From: Deinococcus sp. AB2017081
Lineage (GTDB): Bacteria > Deinococcota > Deinococci > Deinococcales > Deinococcaceae
Direction of reading: 5' to 3'
Length of the DNA: 64,000 nt
NCBI RefSeq assembly: GCF_034440735.1
Contig: NZ_CP140098.1
Span: forward strand, 606,501-670,500
Position 1 is the first letter of the stretch, and each line of letters starts with the position of its first letter. Both the position numbers and the translations under genes were made by a program. Positions 49,850 through 58,436 of this stretch are shown one piece after another. The notes beneath the pieces are model-generated. The model searched no databases. It worked only from the letters and a program-made list of their open reading frames with translations, and was not told the DNA's origin.

Positions 49850-50776
49850 ATGACCCGTCCTGTCCTTGCCATCCATGGAGGCTGCGGCGCGATTCCCCGC
49901 GCCGACCTCACCCCCGAGACCGACCGCGCCGCCCGCAGTGCCCTGCGCCGTGCCCTGGAGGCCGGCTACGCTGTGCTGGACAGTGGCGGATCGGCCGTAG
50001 ACGCCGTCACGACCGCCGTGCAGGTCATGGAGGACGATTCGGTCTTCAATGCCGGGTACGGTGCGGCGCTGAACCGCGACGGCGTTCATGAGCTGGACGC
50101 CTCGCTGATGGACGGCGCGTCCGGTCGCGCCGGCGCAGTGGCGGGGGCACAGCACATCCGCAACCCCGTGCTGGCGGCCCGCGCCCTGGCGGCCGTGTCC
50201 GACCCGCTGCTGCTGATCGGCCCGGCCGCCGACGCGTGGGCCGCCGCGCACGGCCTGGAGACCGTCGACAACGCGCAGTTCACCACCCCGGCAAGACAGG
50301 CGGCCCTTCACACCATGCTCGAACGCGAACGCCAGGGCACGCAGGCCAGCGCCACCGAGCAGGAGAAGCACGGCACGGTCGGCGCGGTGGCCCTCGACCG
50401 GCACGGCCACCTCGCGGCGGCGACCTCGACCGGGGGCTACACCGCCAAGCCGGTGGGGCGGGTGGGAGACTCGCCGATCGTCGGGGCCGGCACGTGGGCC
50501 GACGACCGCACCTGCGCGGTGTCGGGCACCGGCAAGGGCGAACTGTTCATCCGCTTCGCCGTGGGGCACGACATCCATGCCCGGATGCTGTATGGGGGGC
50601 AGTCGCTGGAAACGGCGGCCAGCGGACTGATCCACGGCGACCTGGCCGCGCTGGGCGGGGCGGGCCTGTGCGCGGTCGACCGCGCCGGCACCGTGACCCT
50701 GCCCTACAACACGGAAGGCATGTACCGGGGCTGGATCAGCGCCGACGGGCAGTACGTGGCGATCCACGAGGACTGA
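49850..50776 (+). CDS. Isoaspartyl peptidase / L-asparaginase (T2 Ntn-hydrolase)
   Basis: 308 residues. N-terminal HGGCGAIP and FNAGYGAALN are family motifs. The autoproteolytic site is HG-TVGAVALD, with Thr176 as the nucleophile after cleavage. SPIVGAGTWADD and SGTGKGELF line the active site. Splits isoaspartyl dipeptides and asparagine. AGAGG before the ATG. Fits the peptide/amide theme of the locus. Confidence 0.9.
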   Translation: MTRPVLAIHGGCGAIPRADLTPETDRAARSALRRALEAGYAVLDSGGSAVDAVTTAVQVMEDDSVFNAGYGAALNRDGVHELDASLMDGASGRAGAVAGAQHIRNPVLAARALAAVSDPLLLIGPAADAWAAAHGLETVDNAQFTTPARQAALHTMLERERQGTQASATEQEKHGTVGAVALDRHGHLAAATSTGGYTAKPVGRVGDSPIVGAGTWADDRTCAVSGTGKGELFIRFAVGHDIHARMLYGGQSLETAASGLIHGDLAALGGAGLCAVDRAGTVTLPYNTEGMYRGWISADGQYVAIHED

Positions 50777-50944
50777 GGGAGGAACCACGGTGCTCCACAG
50801 CGCCCGCTCTCCGCCCGCCGCCTATCGACGGGTGCCCGTGACGGGGTCATTGTGAATTCGTCTGCATAAAGGGCGCGGATGACAAATGCTCCGGAACCCA
50901 CGCCGTACAGTGGACATCCGACCTCACTCACCCAGGAGATTGGC

Positions 50945-51004
50945 GTGACTGTCCCACACTGTCGGCCTCAGGTGTTCCTCCGCTCCGTTCCCGCCGCGCC
51001 ATGA
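50945..51004 (+). CDS. Possible 19-residue leader peptide
   Basis: GTG start with AGGAG 7 nt upstream, 19 sense codons, and a stop overlapping the ATG of the next gene (ATGA). Sequence VTVPHCRPQVFLRSVPAAP, no signal or domain. A TACAGT box at 50907-50912 could be the -10. May couple translation of the downstream gene or be a chance frame. Confidence 0.35.
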   Translation: MTVPHCRPQVFLRSVPAAP

Positions 51005-51462
51005 AGAGCTGGACGGCGGCGCTCGTCCTCGGTGCGCTGGGCGTGGGCTTCGCGCTCGGTCGTGTCGACCTGCCCGTCGCTCCGGCCGCTGGAGCGGCCA
51101 CATTCCTGCGTCCCGTCGCGGACCGCGTGGAGGGTGATCCGATCCAGGGCGCTCCGGTTCCGGGTGATCCCCGCGAGGTCATTCCACTCGTGCCCGGCCC
51201 GGGGCAGCAGCCGGGCACCGGGCAACAGCCGCAGCCCGGCCAGACGCCGGGCGAGGGGGACTGCACCGTCCTGATGTTCCGGGACGGGCAGTTCTACCGC
51301 ATCCAGCCGGGCACGCCTGCCCCCGGCACCGGCACGCCGCGTGGCCCCGGCGGCACCCCGAACGGGGACAGCGAACTGTTCCCGATCCAGCCCCAGTCGC
51401 CCGGCCCACAGTCGCCCGCACCCGACGCGCCGCCCTTCTCTGGGCCGGAATTGAGGACGTGA
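51001..51462 (+). CDS. Proline/glycine-rich exported protein, unknown function
   Basis: 153 residues. Hydrophobic N-terminus (WTAALVLGALGVGFALG) acts as signal or membrane anchor. The rest is low-complexity Pro/Gly/Gln (PGPGQQPGTGQQPQPGQTPG) around one small ordered patch DCTVLMFRDGQFYRI. Likely an extracytoplasmic flexible protein. Its stop overlaps the MoxR ATPase start region, making it the first gene of the MoxR-VWA operon. Confidence 0.7.
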   Translation: MKSWTAALVLGALGVGFALGRVDLPVAPAAGAATFLRPVADRVEGDPIQGAPVPGDPREVIPLVPGPGQQPGTGQQPQPGQTPGEGDCTVLMFRDGQFYRIQPGTPAPGTGTPRGPGGTPNGDSELFPIQPQSPGPQSPAPDAPPFSGPELRT

Positions 51463-52550
51463 TGACCGAACCTGCATCCCTGACCCCGCTCCAGCCCGCC
51501 GCCGTCACCGAGGCCGCCGCCCGCCTGCGCACCCTGCTGTTCGAGGTGCGCAAGGTCATCGTGGGGCAGGATCTGCTGCTCGAACGGCTGCTGGTCGCAC
51601 TGCTCGCCCGCGGGCACGTGCTGGTCGAGGGCGTGCCCGGGCTCGCCAAGACCCTGACGATCCAGTCGACGGCGCAGGCCATCGGGGCCAGTTTCAAGCG
51701 CATCCAGTTCACGCCGGATCTGGTGCCGGCCGACCTGATCGGCACGCGCATCTACAACCAGCAGAAGGGCAGCTTCGAGGTCGAACTCGGCCCGGTGTTT
51801 GCCAACCTGATCCTGGCCGACGAGATCAACCGTGCGCCCGCCAAGATCCAGTCGGCGCTGCTGGAGGCCATGCAGGAGCGGCAGGTCACCATCGGCACGC
51901 AGACCTTCGCGCTGCCCGTGCCCTTCCTGGTGCTCGCCACCCAGAACCCCATCGAGTCCGAGGGCACCTACTTCCTGCCCGAGGCGCAGGTCGACCGCTT
52001 CATGTTCAAGGTGATCGTCGGCTACCCCGGCGTCCACGAGGAGATCACCATCGTCGAGCGGGTGTCGCAGGCCTTCCCGCTGATCACCGAGCAGCTGTCG
52101 GGCGACGAGCTGCGGCAGCTCCAGATCATGACCGATCAGGTGTACGTCCCCCCGGCGGTCACGGAGTACGCGGTGACCCTGGCCCGCGCCACGCGCTCAC
52201 CTGCCGATGTGGGCCTGGCCGACCTCCAGAAGGCGGTCGCCTACGGGGCCAGCCCACGCGGCAGCGTGAACCTGATCCTGGGGGGCAAGGCGCTCGCCAT
52301 CGTGCGGGGCCGCGAATACGTGCTCCCCGAGGACGTCCGCGACCTCGCCCCGGAGGTGCTGCGCCACCGCGTCATCCCGTCCTACGAGGGGCTGGCCGAG
52401 GAACTGCGCGTCGAGGACATCGTGACCCGCGTGATCGCTGCCGTGCCGCTGCCGCGCGTGCACATGGGCGATCCGCACGGCACCCGCGCCGTGAATGGAG
52501 CGCGGGAAGCCGGCCCCCGAGATGCCAGCCCCCGAGATGATCGGGCTTAG
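51462..52550 (+). CDS. MoxR-family AAA+ ATPase
   Basis: 362 residues. Walker A GVPGLAKT near residue 58, Walker B ILADEINRAP near 116, sensor ATQNPIESEG, and ESEGTYFLPEAQVDRF typical of MoxR. These ATPases act with VWA/MIDAS proteins in metal insertion or complex maturation at the membrane; the DUF58 and two VWA genes follow directly. ATG 51462 is favoured (TGATG with GAGG at good distance), although GTG 51459 would also fit. Confidence 0.92.
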   Translation: MTEPASLTPLQPAAVTEAAARLRTLLFEVRKVIVGQDLLLERLLVALLARGHVLVEGVPGLAKTLTIQSTAQAIGASFKRIQFTPDLVPADLIGTRIYNQQKGSFEVELGPVFANLILADEINRAPAKIQSALLEAMQERQVTIGTQTFALPVPFLVLATQNPIESEGTYFLPEAQVDRFMFKVIVGYPGVHEEITIVERVSQAFPLITEQLSGDELRQLQIMTDQVYVPPAVTEYAVTLARATRSPADVGLADLQKAVAYGASPRGSVNLILGGKALAIVRGREYVLPEDVRDLAPEVLRHRVIPSYEGLAEELRVEDIVTRVIAAVPLPRVHMGDPHGTRAVNGAREAGPRDASPRDDRA

Positions 52551-53502
52551 ACGCCGGCCGCCCCGCCCGGCCCCGCCCCCGCCCCGCGCGGAGGTGCGGC
52601 CGCCGCCGGAGCTGCCGGCCCAGCTGCTGCGCCGCCTGGAATTCAAGGTCGTGCGCCGCCTGGACGGCTTCCTGTTCGGGGACTACCGGGGCCTGTTCTA
52701 CGGCCCCAGCCTGGACCTTGCCGAGGTGCGCGAGTATCAGCCGGGCGACGAGGTGCGGCGGATCGACTGGAACGTCACCGCCCGCTCGGGGCGGCTGCAC
52801 GTGCGGCAGTATCAGGAAGAACGTGAGCTGACCACCTGGCTGATCATCGACACCTCGCCGTCGATGGACTTCGGCACCCGCCGCGCCCTGAAGAGTGATC
52901 TGGCGCGGGACTTCGCGGGGGTCGCGGCGCTGATCGTCACGCGCCACGGCGACCGGCTGGGAGCGATCACCTTCGGCCCGGCGGCCGGGATGGTCACGCC
53001 GCGCCACGGCCGGGCCCAGGCGCTGGCGCTGATGACCCTGCTGTCGCGCCCGGCCGTGTCCGGCCCCCCGGCGGGCACCACCACCCTGGAGCCGGCCCTG
53101 ACGAATGCCGGGCACCTCATGCGGCGGCGCTCGCTGGTGTTCGTCGTCTCGGATTTTCTGGAGGGTGTGCCGCCGGGCGGGGGTGGCTGGGCCGGGGCGC
53201 TGGGTCGGCTGGCCCAGCGGCACGATGTCGTGGCGGTGAGGATCTCCGACCCGGCCGAGCGCATCCTGCCGGATGTCGGGGGCCTGCGTGTCCGCGACCC
53301 CGAGAGCGGCGAGGAGCTGTGGCTGGACACCTCCGACGTGCAGGTGCGGGCCGCGCACGCCCGGCTGGTGGGCGAGCGCGACGCGGCGCTGCGCCGCTCC
53401 CTGCACGCCGCGCGGGTCGATCTGCTGGATCTGGGCACCGAGCGTGACCCGGTGCCGGCGCTGCTGCGCTTCGTGGCGGCGCGGCGCGGGCGGCGGCCAT
53501 GA
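52495..53502 (+). CDS. DUF58 (VWA-like) protein
   Basis: 335 residues. Pro/Arg-rich N-terminus, then the DUF58 signature YQPGDEVRRIDWNVTARSG and a VWA-type MIDAS DTSPSMD near residue 119. Cytoplasmic partner of MoxR in many operons. The start at 52495 overlaps the MoxR gene by 56 bp; an internal ATG at 52537 (14-bp overlap) may be the real start, since the first 14 residues are not conserved-looking. Confidence 0.88.
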   Translation: MERGKPAPEMPAPEMIGLRRRPPRPAPPPPRAEVRPPPELPAQLLRRLEFKVVRRLDGFLFGDYRGLFYGPSLDLAEVREYQPGDEVRRIDWNVTARSGRLHVRQYQEERELTTWLIIDTSPSMDFGTRRALKSDLARDFAGVAALIVTRHGDRLGAITFGPAAGMVTPRHGRAQALALMTLLSRPAVSGPPAGTTTLEPALTNAGHLMRRRSLVFVVSDFLEGVPPGGGGWAGALGRLAQRHDVVAVRISDPAERILPDVGGLRVRDPESGEELWLDTSDVQVRAAHARLVGERDAALRRSLHAARVDLLDLGTERDPVPALLRFVAARRGRRP

Positions 53503-54530
53503 CCTTCGAGCTGCCGCTGCTGCTGTGGCTGCTGGTGCTGCTGCCGCTGGCTGTCCTGGCGCTGCGGGGGTGGGCCCGCCAGCGACAGCGCCGGCGCCAG
53601 GCCTACGCCGACCCGGCGCTGCTGGGCGCGGCCCTGCGCGACACCGCCCCCCGGCAGGCCCGCTGGCTCACGGGGCTGCAGCTGGGAGCGCTGGGCCTGC
53701 TGCTGCTGGGGGCCGCCCAGCCGGTCGCGCCGGTGCGGCTGCCCAGCAACCAGGCCGCCGTGATGGTCGCGCTGGATACCTCGCGCTCCATGCTCGCCGA
53801 CGACCTGCGCCCGACCCGGCTGGCCGCCGCCCAGACCGCGATCCGGGACTTCCTGCGGCTGGCCCCGGCCTCGACCCGGATCGGGTTCCTGACCTTCTCC
53901 GACCGGGCCGCCGTGCTGGTGGCCCCCACCACGGATCGCCGGGCGGTGCTGGAGGCGCTGGAACGGGTGAAACCCGCGCAGGCGACCTCGCTGGCCGGAG
54001 CGCTGGTCAGCGCCGTGCGGGCGCTGCCCGGCCGCGCGGCCGCCGCGCCCCCGCCTGAACTGGAGATCACGCCGACCCCGACCCCGCCGGCCACCGGAAC
54101 CACGCCGGCGCCGACGCCCACTGCCCCGCAGGAGCCCTATCCGCCGGGCGCGGTGCTGCTGCTCTCGGACGGGATCTCCAACCGGGGGGGCAGTCCGCTG
54201 ATCGCCGCCCGCTTCGCCCAGGACTACGACGTGAAGGTGTACGCCGTGGCGCTGGGCCGAGAGGGGGGCGCCGTGAGCGTCATCGAAGGCCAGACGGTGT
54301 TCGTGCCCTTCGACAGTCAGGGCCTCCAGCGCCTCACGCAGCTGACGGGCGGCGAGTTCCTGGAGACACCCGAGCCCGGCGCGCTCCAGGGCATCGCCCG
54401 CAGCCTGGGCACCGCCATCCGCTGGGCGAGCACCGATCTGGCACTCAGTGCCCCCCTGGCCGCCCTGGCCGCGCTGTTCCTGATCGTGGGGGGCGGCCTG
54501 GGCCTGCGGTGGCACCGGAGGGTTCCATGA
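53499..54530 (+). CDS. Membrane-anchored VWA protein (BatA-like), first copy
   Basis: 343 residues. N-terminal hydrophobic helices (LLLWLLVLLPLAVLAL; GLQLGALGLLLLGAAQ), VWA domain with MIDAS DTSRS near residue 92, a Pro/Thr-rich loop (ITPTPTPPATG), VLLLSDG, and a C-terminal helix (LAALAALFLIVGG). Aerotolerance-type BatA proteins have this layout. ATGA overlaps with both neighbours. Confidence 0.9.
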   Translation: MTFELPLLLWLLVLLPLAVLALRGWARQRQRRRQAYADPALLGAALRDTAPRQARWLTGLQLGALGLLLLGAAQPVAPVRLPSNQAAVMVALDTSRSMLADDLRPTRLAAAQTAIRDFLRLAPASTRIGFLTFSDRAAVLVAPTTDRRAVLEALERVKPAQATSLAGALVSAVRALPGRAAAAPPPELEITPTPTPPATGTTPAPTPTAPQEPYPPGAVLLLSDGISNRGGSPLIAARFAQDYDVKVYAVALGREGGAVSVIEGQTVFVPFDSQGLQRLTQLTGGEFLETPEPGALQGIARSLGTAIRWASTDLALSAPLAALAALFLIVGGGLGLRWHRRVP

Positions 54531-55486
54531 ACTTCATCTGGCCATGGGCCCTGGTTCTGCTCGTGCTGGTGCCGCTGCTGGTCTGGGTATATCTGCGCGG
54601 GCTGCGCCGCCCGGCCCAGGCGGCCGCCATCCACCCGGATCTGGCGCTGCTGGCGCTGGCGCGGGGCCGCTCGCACCCGCTGCGCCGGCACCTGCCCCCG
54701 GCGCTGTACCTGGGAGCCGTCGGGCTGGCGCTGCTGGCGGTCAGCCGGCCCCAGGCGGCTGTGCCGCTGCCCGACGACCGCACCGCGATCATGCTCGTGA
54801 TGGACGTGTCGCGCTCCATGCGGGCGCAGGACATCGAACCCAGCCGCTTCGTGGCCGCGCAGCAGGCCGCCCGTGCCTTCGTGAAGTCGCTGCCGGCGGG
54901 CACCCGCGTGGGGCTGGCGTCGTTCTCGGGCTCGTCGCTGCTCAACTCGCCGCCCACCACCCGGCACGCCGACGTGCTCGCCGCCATCGACGGGCTGACG
55001 ATGGGCTTCAGCACCGCCGTCGGGGACGGTCTGATCGAGGGACTCAACGCCCTGCCACAGAGCGACCGGACGCCCGGCCAGTCCCAGAGCCAGCGCCCCA
55101 CCGCCGCCATCGTGCTGCTGTCGGACGGCCGCAGCAACAGCGGCGTCGACCCGCTGGAGGCCGCCACCCAGGTGAAGGCCACGGGCGTCCGGGTCTACAC
55201 CGTCGGGCTGGGCACCACGGGCGAGTCCCTGCGCAGCAGCCGCTGGAATCCGCCCGGCCGCAGTCTGGACGCCGAGACCCTGCGCCAGATCGCCACCACG
55301 ACCGGCGGGCGCTACTACGAGGCGAAGTCGGCGTCGGAACTCAGCGCGATCTACCGCGAGATGGGACGCTCGCTGGCGTGGTCGGTCGAGTGGCGCGAGA
55401 TCTCCGGCCTCGTCGGGGCCCTGGCCGGGCTGCTGCTGCTGGGCAGCCTGGGCGCGTCCGAGCGCTTCACCCGCCGCCTGCAGTAG
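54527..55486 (+). CDS. Membrane-anchored VWA protein (BatA-like), second copy
   Basis: 319 residues. Helices at 4-22 and 60-78, VWA MIDAS DVSRS near residue 92, SFSGSSLLNSPPT (Thr-ligand region), VLLSDGRSNSG, and a C-terminal helix (LVGALAGLLLLGSLG). Paralogue of the preceding gene, without its Pro/Thr loop. ATG 54527 overlaps the previous stop; the slightly longer frame to 54509 lacks a ribosome-binding site advantage. Last gene of the operon. Confidence 0.9.
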   Translation: MNFIWPWALVLLVLVPLLVWVYLRGLRRPAQAAAIHPDLALLALARGRSHPLRRHLPPALYLGAVGLALLAVSRPQAAVPLPDDRTAIMLVMDVSRSMRAQDIEPSRFVAAQQAARAFVKSLPAGTRVGLASFSGSSLLNSPPTTRHADVLAAIDGLTMGFSTAVGDGLIEGLNALPQSDRTPGQSQSQRPTAAIVLLSDGRSNSGVDPLEAATQVKATGVRVYTVGLGTTGESLRSSRWNPPGRSLDAETLRQIATTTGGRYYEAKSASELSAIYREMGRSLAWSVEWREISGLVGALAGLLLLGSLGASERFTRRLQ

Positions 55487-55490
55487 CGGC

Positions 55491-56540
55491 TCACGGAGAG
55501 GCGAACACCTGCGTCCAGTAGCGCACGTAGGTCGTGCCCGGGCGGTTCACGTACGACAGGCCGATCAGGGAATACGCGCCCATGATGTTGCGGCAGTGGC
55601 CGGGGCTGCGCAGCCAGCCGTCCACGACCTGGGCCGGCGTCTCGTGACCGGCGGCGATGTTCTCGGCGGTGGCGGCCGGCGCCATGCCCGCCGCCTGGAC
55701 GCGCCGCATGGGGGTGCTGCCGTCCAGGGCGCTGACATGGTCGAAGTACCCGGCGGTCGCCATGCCTGCGGACTGGGCCAGGGCGGCCACATCCAGCGTG
55801 GCGTCCTGCTTCAGGGGCGGCAGGGCCGGGCCACCCGCACGCAGCGTGGTGCAGTTCCAGCCCTGGGCGCGGGCGGCGTTGGTCAGGCGCAGCACCTCGG
55901 TCTCGAAGACCACGCTGCCCGTGAACGGCGCGGCCGTGAACGTGACGGCCCGCTCCTGCACCTGCCCGCTGCCCGTCACGCCGACCGCTGCGGCGCGGTG
56001 CGGGCCGTTGCTCAGGCGCACCGCGCGCCCGGTGACCACCTGGCCGTCGAGCAGCAGCGTAGGGGCCGCCGGAGTGTAGTACACGCTGTCCACGGCGCTC
56101 AGGCGCACCTCGCCCCGACCCAGCAGCACGGTCAGCTCGCTGCGCTCGGGCCCGCTGGACTGCACGTCGATGGTGGTCTGGGCGCGGCTGACCACGCGGC
56201 CAGAGGTGTCCAGCAGCCGGGCCTGCATGGTGTACACGCCGCTGCGGTAGTACGTGTGCTGCACCTGTGGGCCGCTGGCCGTGCCGCCGTCGCCGAAGGT
56301 CCAGTCCACCCGGTACGTGGGCTGCACCGTGGCGTGGAATGTGACCAGCAGCGGCGCGCGGCCCTCGGCGCTGGCGGTGTAGCCCACCTTGAAGGGCGCG
56401 GGCGTGCCCTGGCCGTGGGCACCGGGCAGGGTGGCGGTCAGCAGCGCACCCAGCACCACGGCATGCCGCACGTGGCGGGACAGGAACCGGGAACGATCAG
56501 ACGGGACGGGAACGCGGTGGGATCGACCGGGGGGTGTCAC
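55491..56540 (-). CDS. Secreted protein with PKD-like and CAP (SCP/PR-1) domains
   Basis: 349 residues. Signal peptide (AVVLGALLTATLPGAHG), PKD-like beta-sandwich (VDWTFGDGGTASGPQVQHTY) at about 50-130, an unassigned beta region, and a C-terminal CAP domain (about 220-349): LRLTNAARAQ, FDHVSALDGSTP, AENIAAGHETPAQVVDGWL, SPGHCRNIMG. CAP proteins act outside the cell; the bacterial role is uncertain. The GTG start lies exactly 6 nt after a TAGCCT box on the minus strand, a leaderless arrangement. Confidence 0.85.
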   Translation of the reverse strand: MTPPGRSHRVPVPSDRSRFLSRHVRHAVVLGALLTATLPGAHGQGTPAPFKVGYTASAEGRAPLLVTFHATVQPTYRVDWTFGDGGTASGPQVQHTYYRSGVYTMQARLLDTSGRVVSRAQTTIDVQSSGPERSELTVLLGRGEVRLSAVDSVYYTPAAPTLLLDGQVVTGRAVRLSNGPHRAAAVGVTGSGQVQERAVTFTAAPFTGSVVFETEVLRLTNAARAQGWNCTTLRAGGPALPPLKQDATLDVAALAQSAGMATAGYFDHVSALDGSTPMRRVQAAGMAPAATAENIAAGHETPAQVVDGWLRSPGHCRNIMGAYSLIGLSYVNRPGTTYVRYWTQVFASP

Positions 56541-56546
56541 CCCCCC

Positions 56547-56552
56547 AGGCTA
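56547..56552 (-). promoter_or_regulatory. Leaderless -10 TAGCCT of the CAP-domain gene
   Basis: Six G residues separate this TAnnnT box from the GTG at 56540, so transcription and translation start together. Confidence 0.6.
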
Positions 56553-56599
56553 TCCGTCCAGATCTGTCCAGGATGTGACAGATGCGGTTCCGGCCGCGT

Positions 56600-57187
56600 T
56601 CAGTTCACGTCCGCGACATCGGCGAGCAGCTGCGCGAGCTGCTCCTTGGCGCGGAACACGCGGCTCTTGGCGGTGCCCACGGCGACGCCCTGGATCTGCG
56701 CGATCTCCTCGTAGGGCAGGTCCTCCACGAAGCGCAGCACCACGGCCTCGCGGTACTCCTCGGGGAGTTTCAGCAGCGCGCGCTGCACGCGGTCCTGCGC
56801 GTCGGCGCTCTCGGCGGCCTGCACGGGTGAGCGGGCGGCGCTGGTCACCTCGAAGCCGATGTCCTCGCGGGCCTCTTCCAGTGAGAAGCGCTGGAGCTGC
56901 TTGCGGCGGTGCGACTCGATCTGGGTGTTGCGGGCCACCTGATACAGCCACGGCAGTACCCGCTCGCCGGGCCGGAAGGTGCGAATCGATCGCCATGCAC
57001 GGTAGAAGACTTCCTGCGTCAGGTCCAGGGCGTCGTCGCTGTTGCCCTCCAGACGGTACAGGTAGCCGTACATGCGTCCCTCGTATTCCTGCACGAAGGC
57101 GTACCACGCGGCCTCGTCCCCCGCGATGAGCCGGTCGAGCCGCTCGGTCGGCAGCAGGTCGGCGGGGGCATCTGGCACGTTCTCCAC
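56600..57187 (-). CDS. ECF-type RNA polymerase sigma factor
   Basis: 195 residues. Sigma region 2 (about 25-95: LDLTQEVFYRAWRSIRTF, WLYQVARNTQIESHRR) and region 4 (about 130-185: LPEEYREAVVLRFVEDLPYE, GVAVGTAKSRVFRAKEQL). Directs RNA polymerase to a small stress or envelope regulon. No anti-sigma gene is adjacent. GTG at 57187 is chosen because a TATCCT box lies 9 nt upstream on the minus strand; GTG at 57175 (next in-frame) is an alternative. Confidence 0.9.
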   Translation of the reverse strand: MENVPDAPADLLPTERLDRLIAGDEAAWYAFVQEYEGRMYGYLYRLEGNSDDALDLTQEVFYRAWRSIRTFRPGERVLPWLYQVARNTQIESHRRKQLQRFSLEEAREDIGFEVTSAARSPVQAAESADAQDRVQRALLKLPEEYREAVVLRFVEDLPYEEIAQIQGVAVGTAKSRVFRAKEQLAQLLADVADVN

Positions 57188-57270
57188 AGTGAGCGCAGGA
57201 TAGCGCGGCACACCGGAGAAGGCGCCCGTAAGAACGGCCGCGCTATCCTGCCCCCGCCCTGAGCCCCGGA

Positions 57271-57651
57271 ATGCCCATGACGACGCTGCCGACCCCCACC
57301 CCCCCCGCCCCGGACACCGCCCTGGGGGCCTCGCTGCTCGACGCGCTGCGGCCCGCCCTGCCCGACCTGAGCGTGGGGGCATTGCTGGGCTTCGCGACCG
57401 GCGTGGCCCTGCGGCACGTGGGCCGGGTCGTGCTGATCGTGGTGGGCGTGCTGTTCATCACCCTGCAGCTGCTCGCGTATCTCGACCTGATCACGGTCAA
57501 CTGGCTGCGGCTCCAGGCCCTGACCGAACCGTGGCTGCGCCAGGGCAGCGAGCACGGCGCGTCGTGGCTGGGCCGCGTGCTGACCGCGAACCTGCCCTTC
57601 GCCGGGGCCTTCACGGCCGGGCTGCTGGTCGGCCTGCGGGCACGGGTGTAG
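57271..57651 (+). CDS. FUN14-family membrane protein
   Basis: 126 residues. GALLGFATGVALRHVGR, then the hydrophobic helix VVLIVVGVLFITLQLLAYLD and a final helix (FAGAFTAGLLVGLRA), matching the small FUN14 family; bacterial function unknown. ATG at 57277 is an alternative start two codons in. A TATCCT box at 57243-57248 may be the -10. Confidence 0.8.
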   Translation: MPMTTLPTPTPPAPDTALGASLLDALRPALPDLSVGALLGFATGVALRHVGRVVLIVVGVLFITLQLLAYLDLITVNWLRLQALTEPWLRQGSEHGASWLGRVLTANLPFAGAFTAGLLVGLRARV

Positions 57652-57656
57652 GGCTC

Positions 57657-57662
57657 TAGACT
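57657..57662 (+). promoter_or_regulatory. Leaderless -10 TAGACT of the flavin reductase gene
   Basis: Exactly 6 nt (GCCGCC) before ATG 57669 and 5 bp after the FUN14 stop. Confidence 0.65.
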
Positions 57663-57668
57663 GCCGCC

Positions 57669-58154
57669 ATGACTGCGACGCCCGGTGGCCTCACTCCCGA
57701 CGAATTCCGGCAGACGCTGGGCCGCTTTGCGAGCGGCGTGACCGTCATCACGGCGAATGGCGGCACGGAACGCCGGGGCATGACCGCCAGCGCCTTCGTG
57801 TCCGTGAGCCTGACCCCGCCGCTGATCCTGGTCAGCGTGGACACCCGCGCCCACATGCACGCGCTGCTGGCCGCGGAAGACGTCACCCACTTCGGCGTGA
57901 ACGTCCTGAGCAGCGTCCAGCGGCCCCTCAGTGACCACTTTGCCGGAAAACCCGGCCCCGAGGACGCCGTGCCGTGGTTCGAGCACGAGGGCCTGCCCCT
58001 GATCGGCGGCGCGGTCGCGCAGCTGGTGTGCCGCAAGGAGCAGGCCATCCTCGCCGGTGACCACACCCTGTACCTGGGCTTCGTGGAATACGCCCGCTAC
58101 ACCGACGACGATCCCCTGCTGTATTTCCGGGGCCAGTACCACGAACTCGGGTAG
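57669..58154 (+). CDS. Flavin-reductase-like FMN-binding protein
   Basis: 161 residues. Split-barrel flavin reductase: FASGVTVITANG near the N-terminus, GMTASAFVSVSLTPPLILVSV (FMN-phosphate contacts), FGVNVLS, and the C-terminal FRGQYHELG. Uses NAD(P)H to reduce FMN/FAD, usually supplying a monooxygenase; no monooxygenase is adjacent. Leaderless start. Confidence 0.88.
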   Translation: MTATPGGLTPDEFRQTLGRFASGVTVITANGGTERRGMTASAFVSVSLTPPLILVSVDTRAHMHALLAAEDVTHFGVNVLSSVQRPLSDHFAGKPGPEDAVPWFEHEGLPLIGGAVAQLVCRKEQAILAGDHTLYLGFVEYARYTDDDPLLYFRGQYHELG

Positions 58155-58157
58155 GCT
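58152..58157 (+). promoter_or_regulatory. Leaderless -10 TAGGCT overlapping the upstream stop codon
   Basis: The first three bases are the TAG stop of the flavin reductase; 6 nt (GCGGCG) follow before GTG 58164. Confidence 0.65.
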
Positions 58158-58163
58158 GCGGCG

Positions 58164-58436
58164 GTGCCCCCCTACGCACTGCAACTGCTGATCGCGCTGC
58201 TGATCGTCGGCCTGACCTTCGCCGTGGGCTATCCACTCGCCATCGGCAGCGGGCGAACCGTGGACGCGCTGGACGCCGTCCTGCTGATGTTCGCGCTGGT
58301 GAACCTGCGCACCGCGTGGGGGGCCGCGAACGCCATGAATGGTGGCCGCGCCCCCGCGTGGTTCGTCGTGGCCGGGCTGGTGCTGGCCGCCGTGGTCACG
58401 TGGGCCATGGTGCGTGCCCTGACGCCCACGCCATAA
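58164..58436 (+). CDS. Small membrane protein, three predicted helices
   Basis: 90 residues. Hydrophobic helices at about 4-26 (ALQLLIALLIVGLTFAVGYP), 34-55 (ALDAVLLMFALVNLRTAW) and 64-85 (AWFVVAGLVLAAVVTWAMV). No known family. The GTG start is supported by the leaderless promoter. Confidence 0.7.
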   Translation: MPPYALQLLIALLIVGLTFAVGYPLAIGSGRTVDALDAVLLMFALVNLRTAWGAANAMNGGRAPAWFVVAGLVLAAVVTWAMVRALTPTP

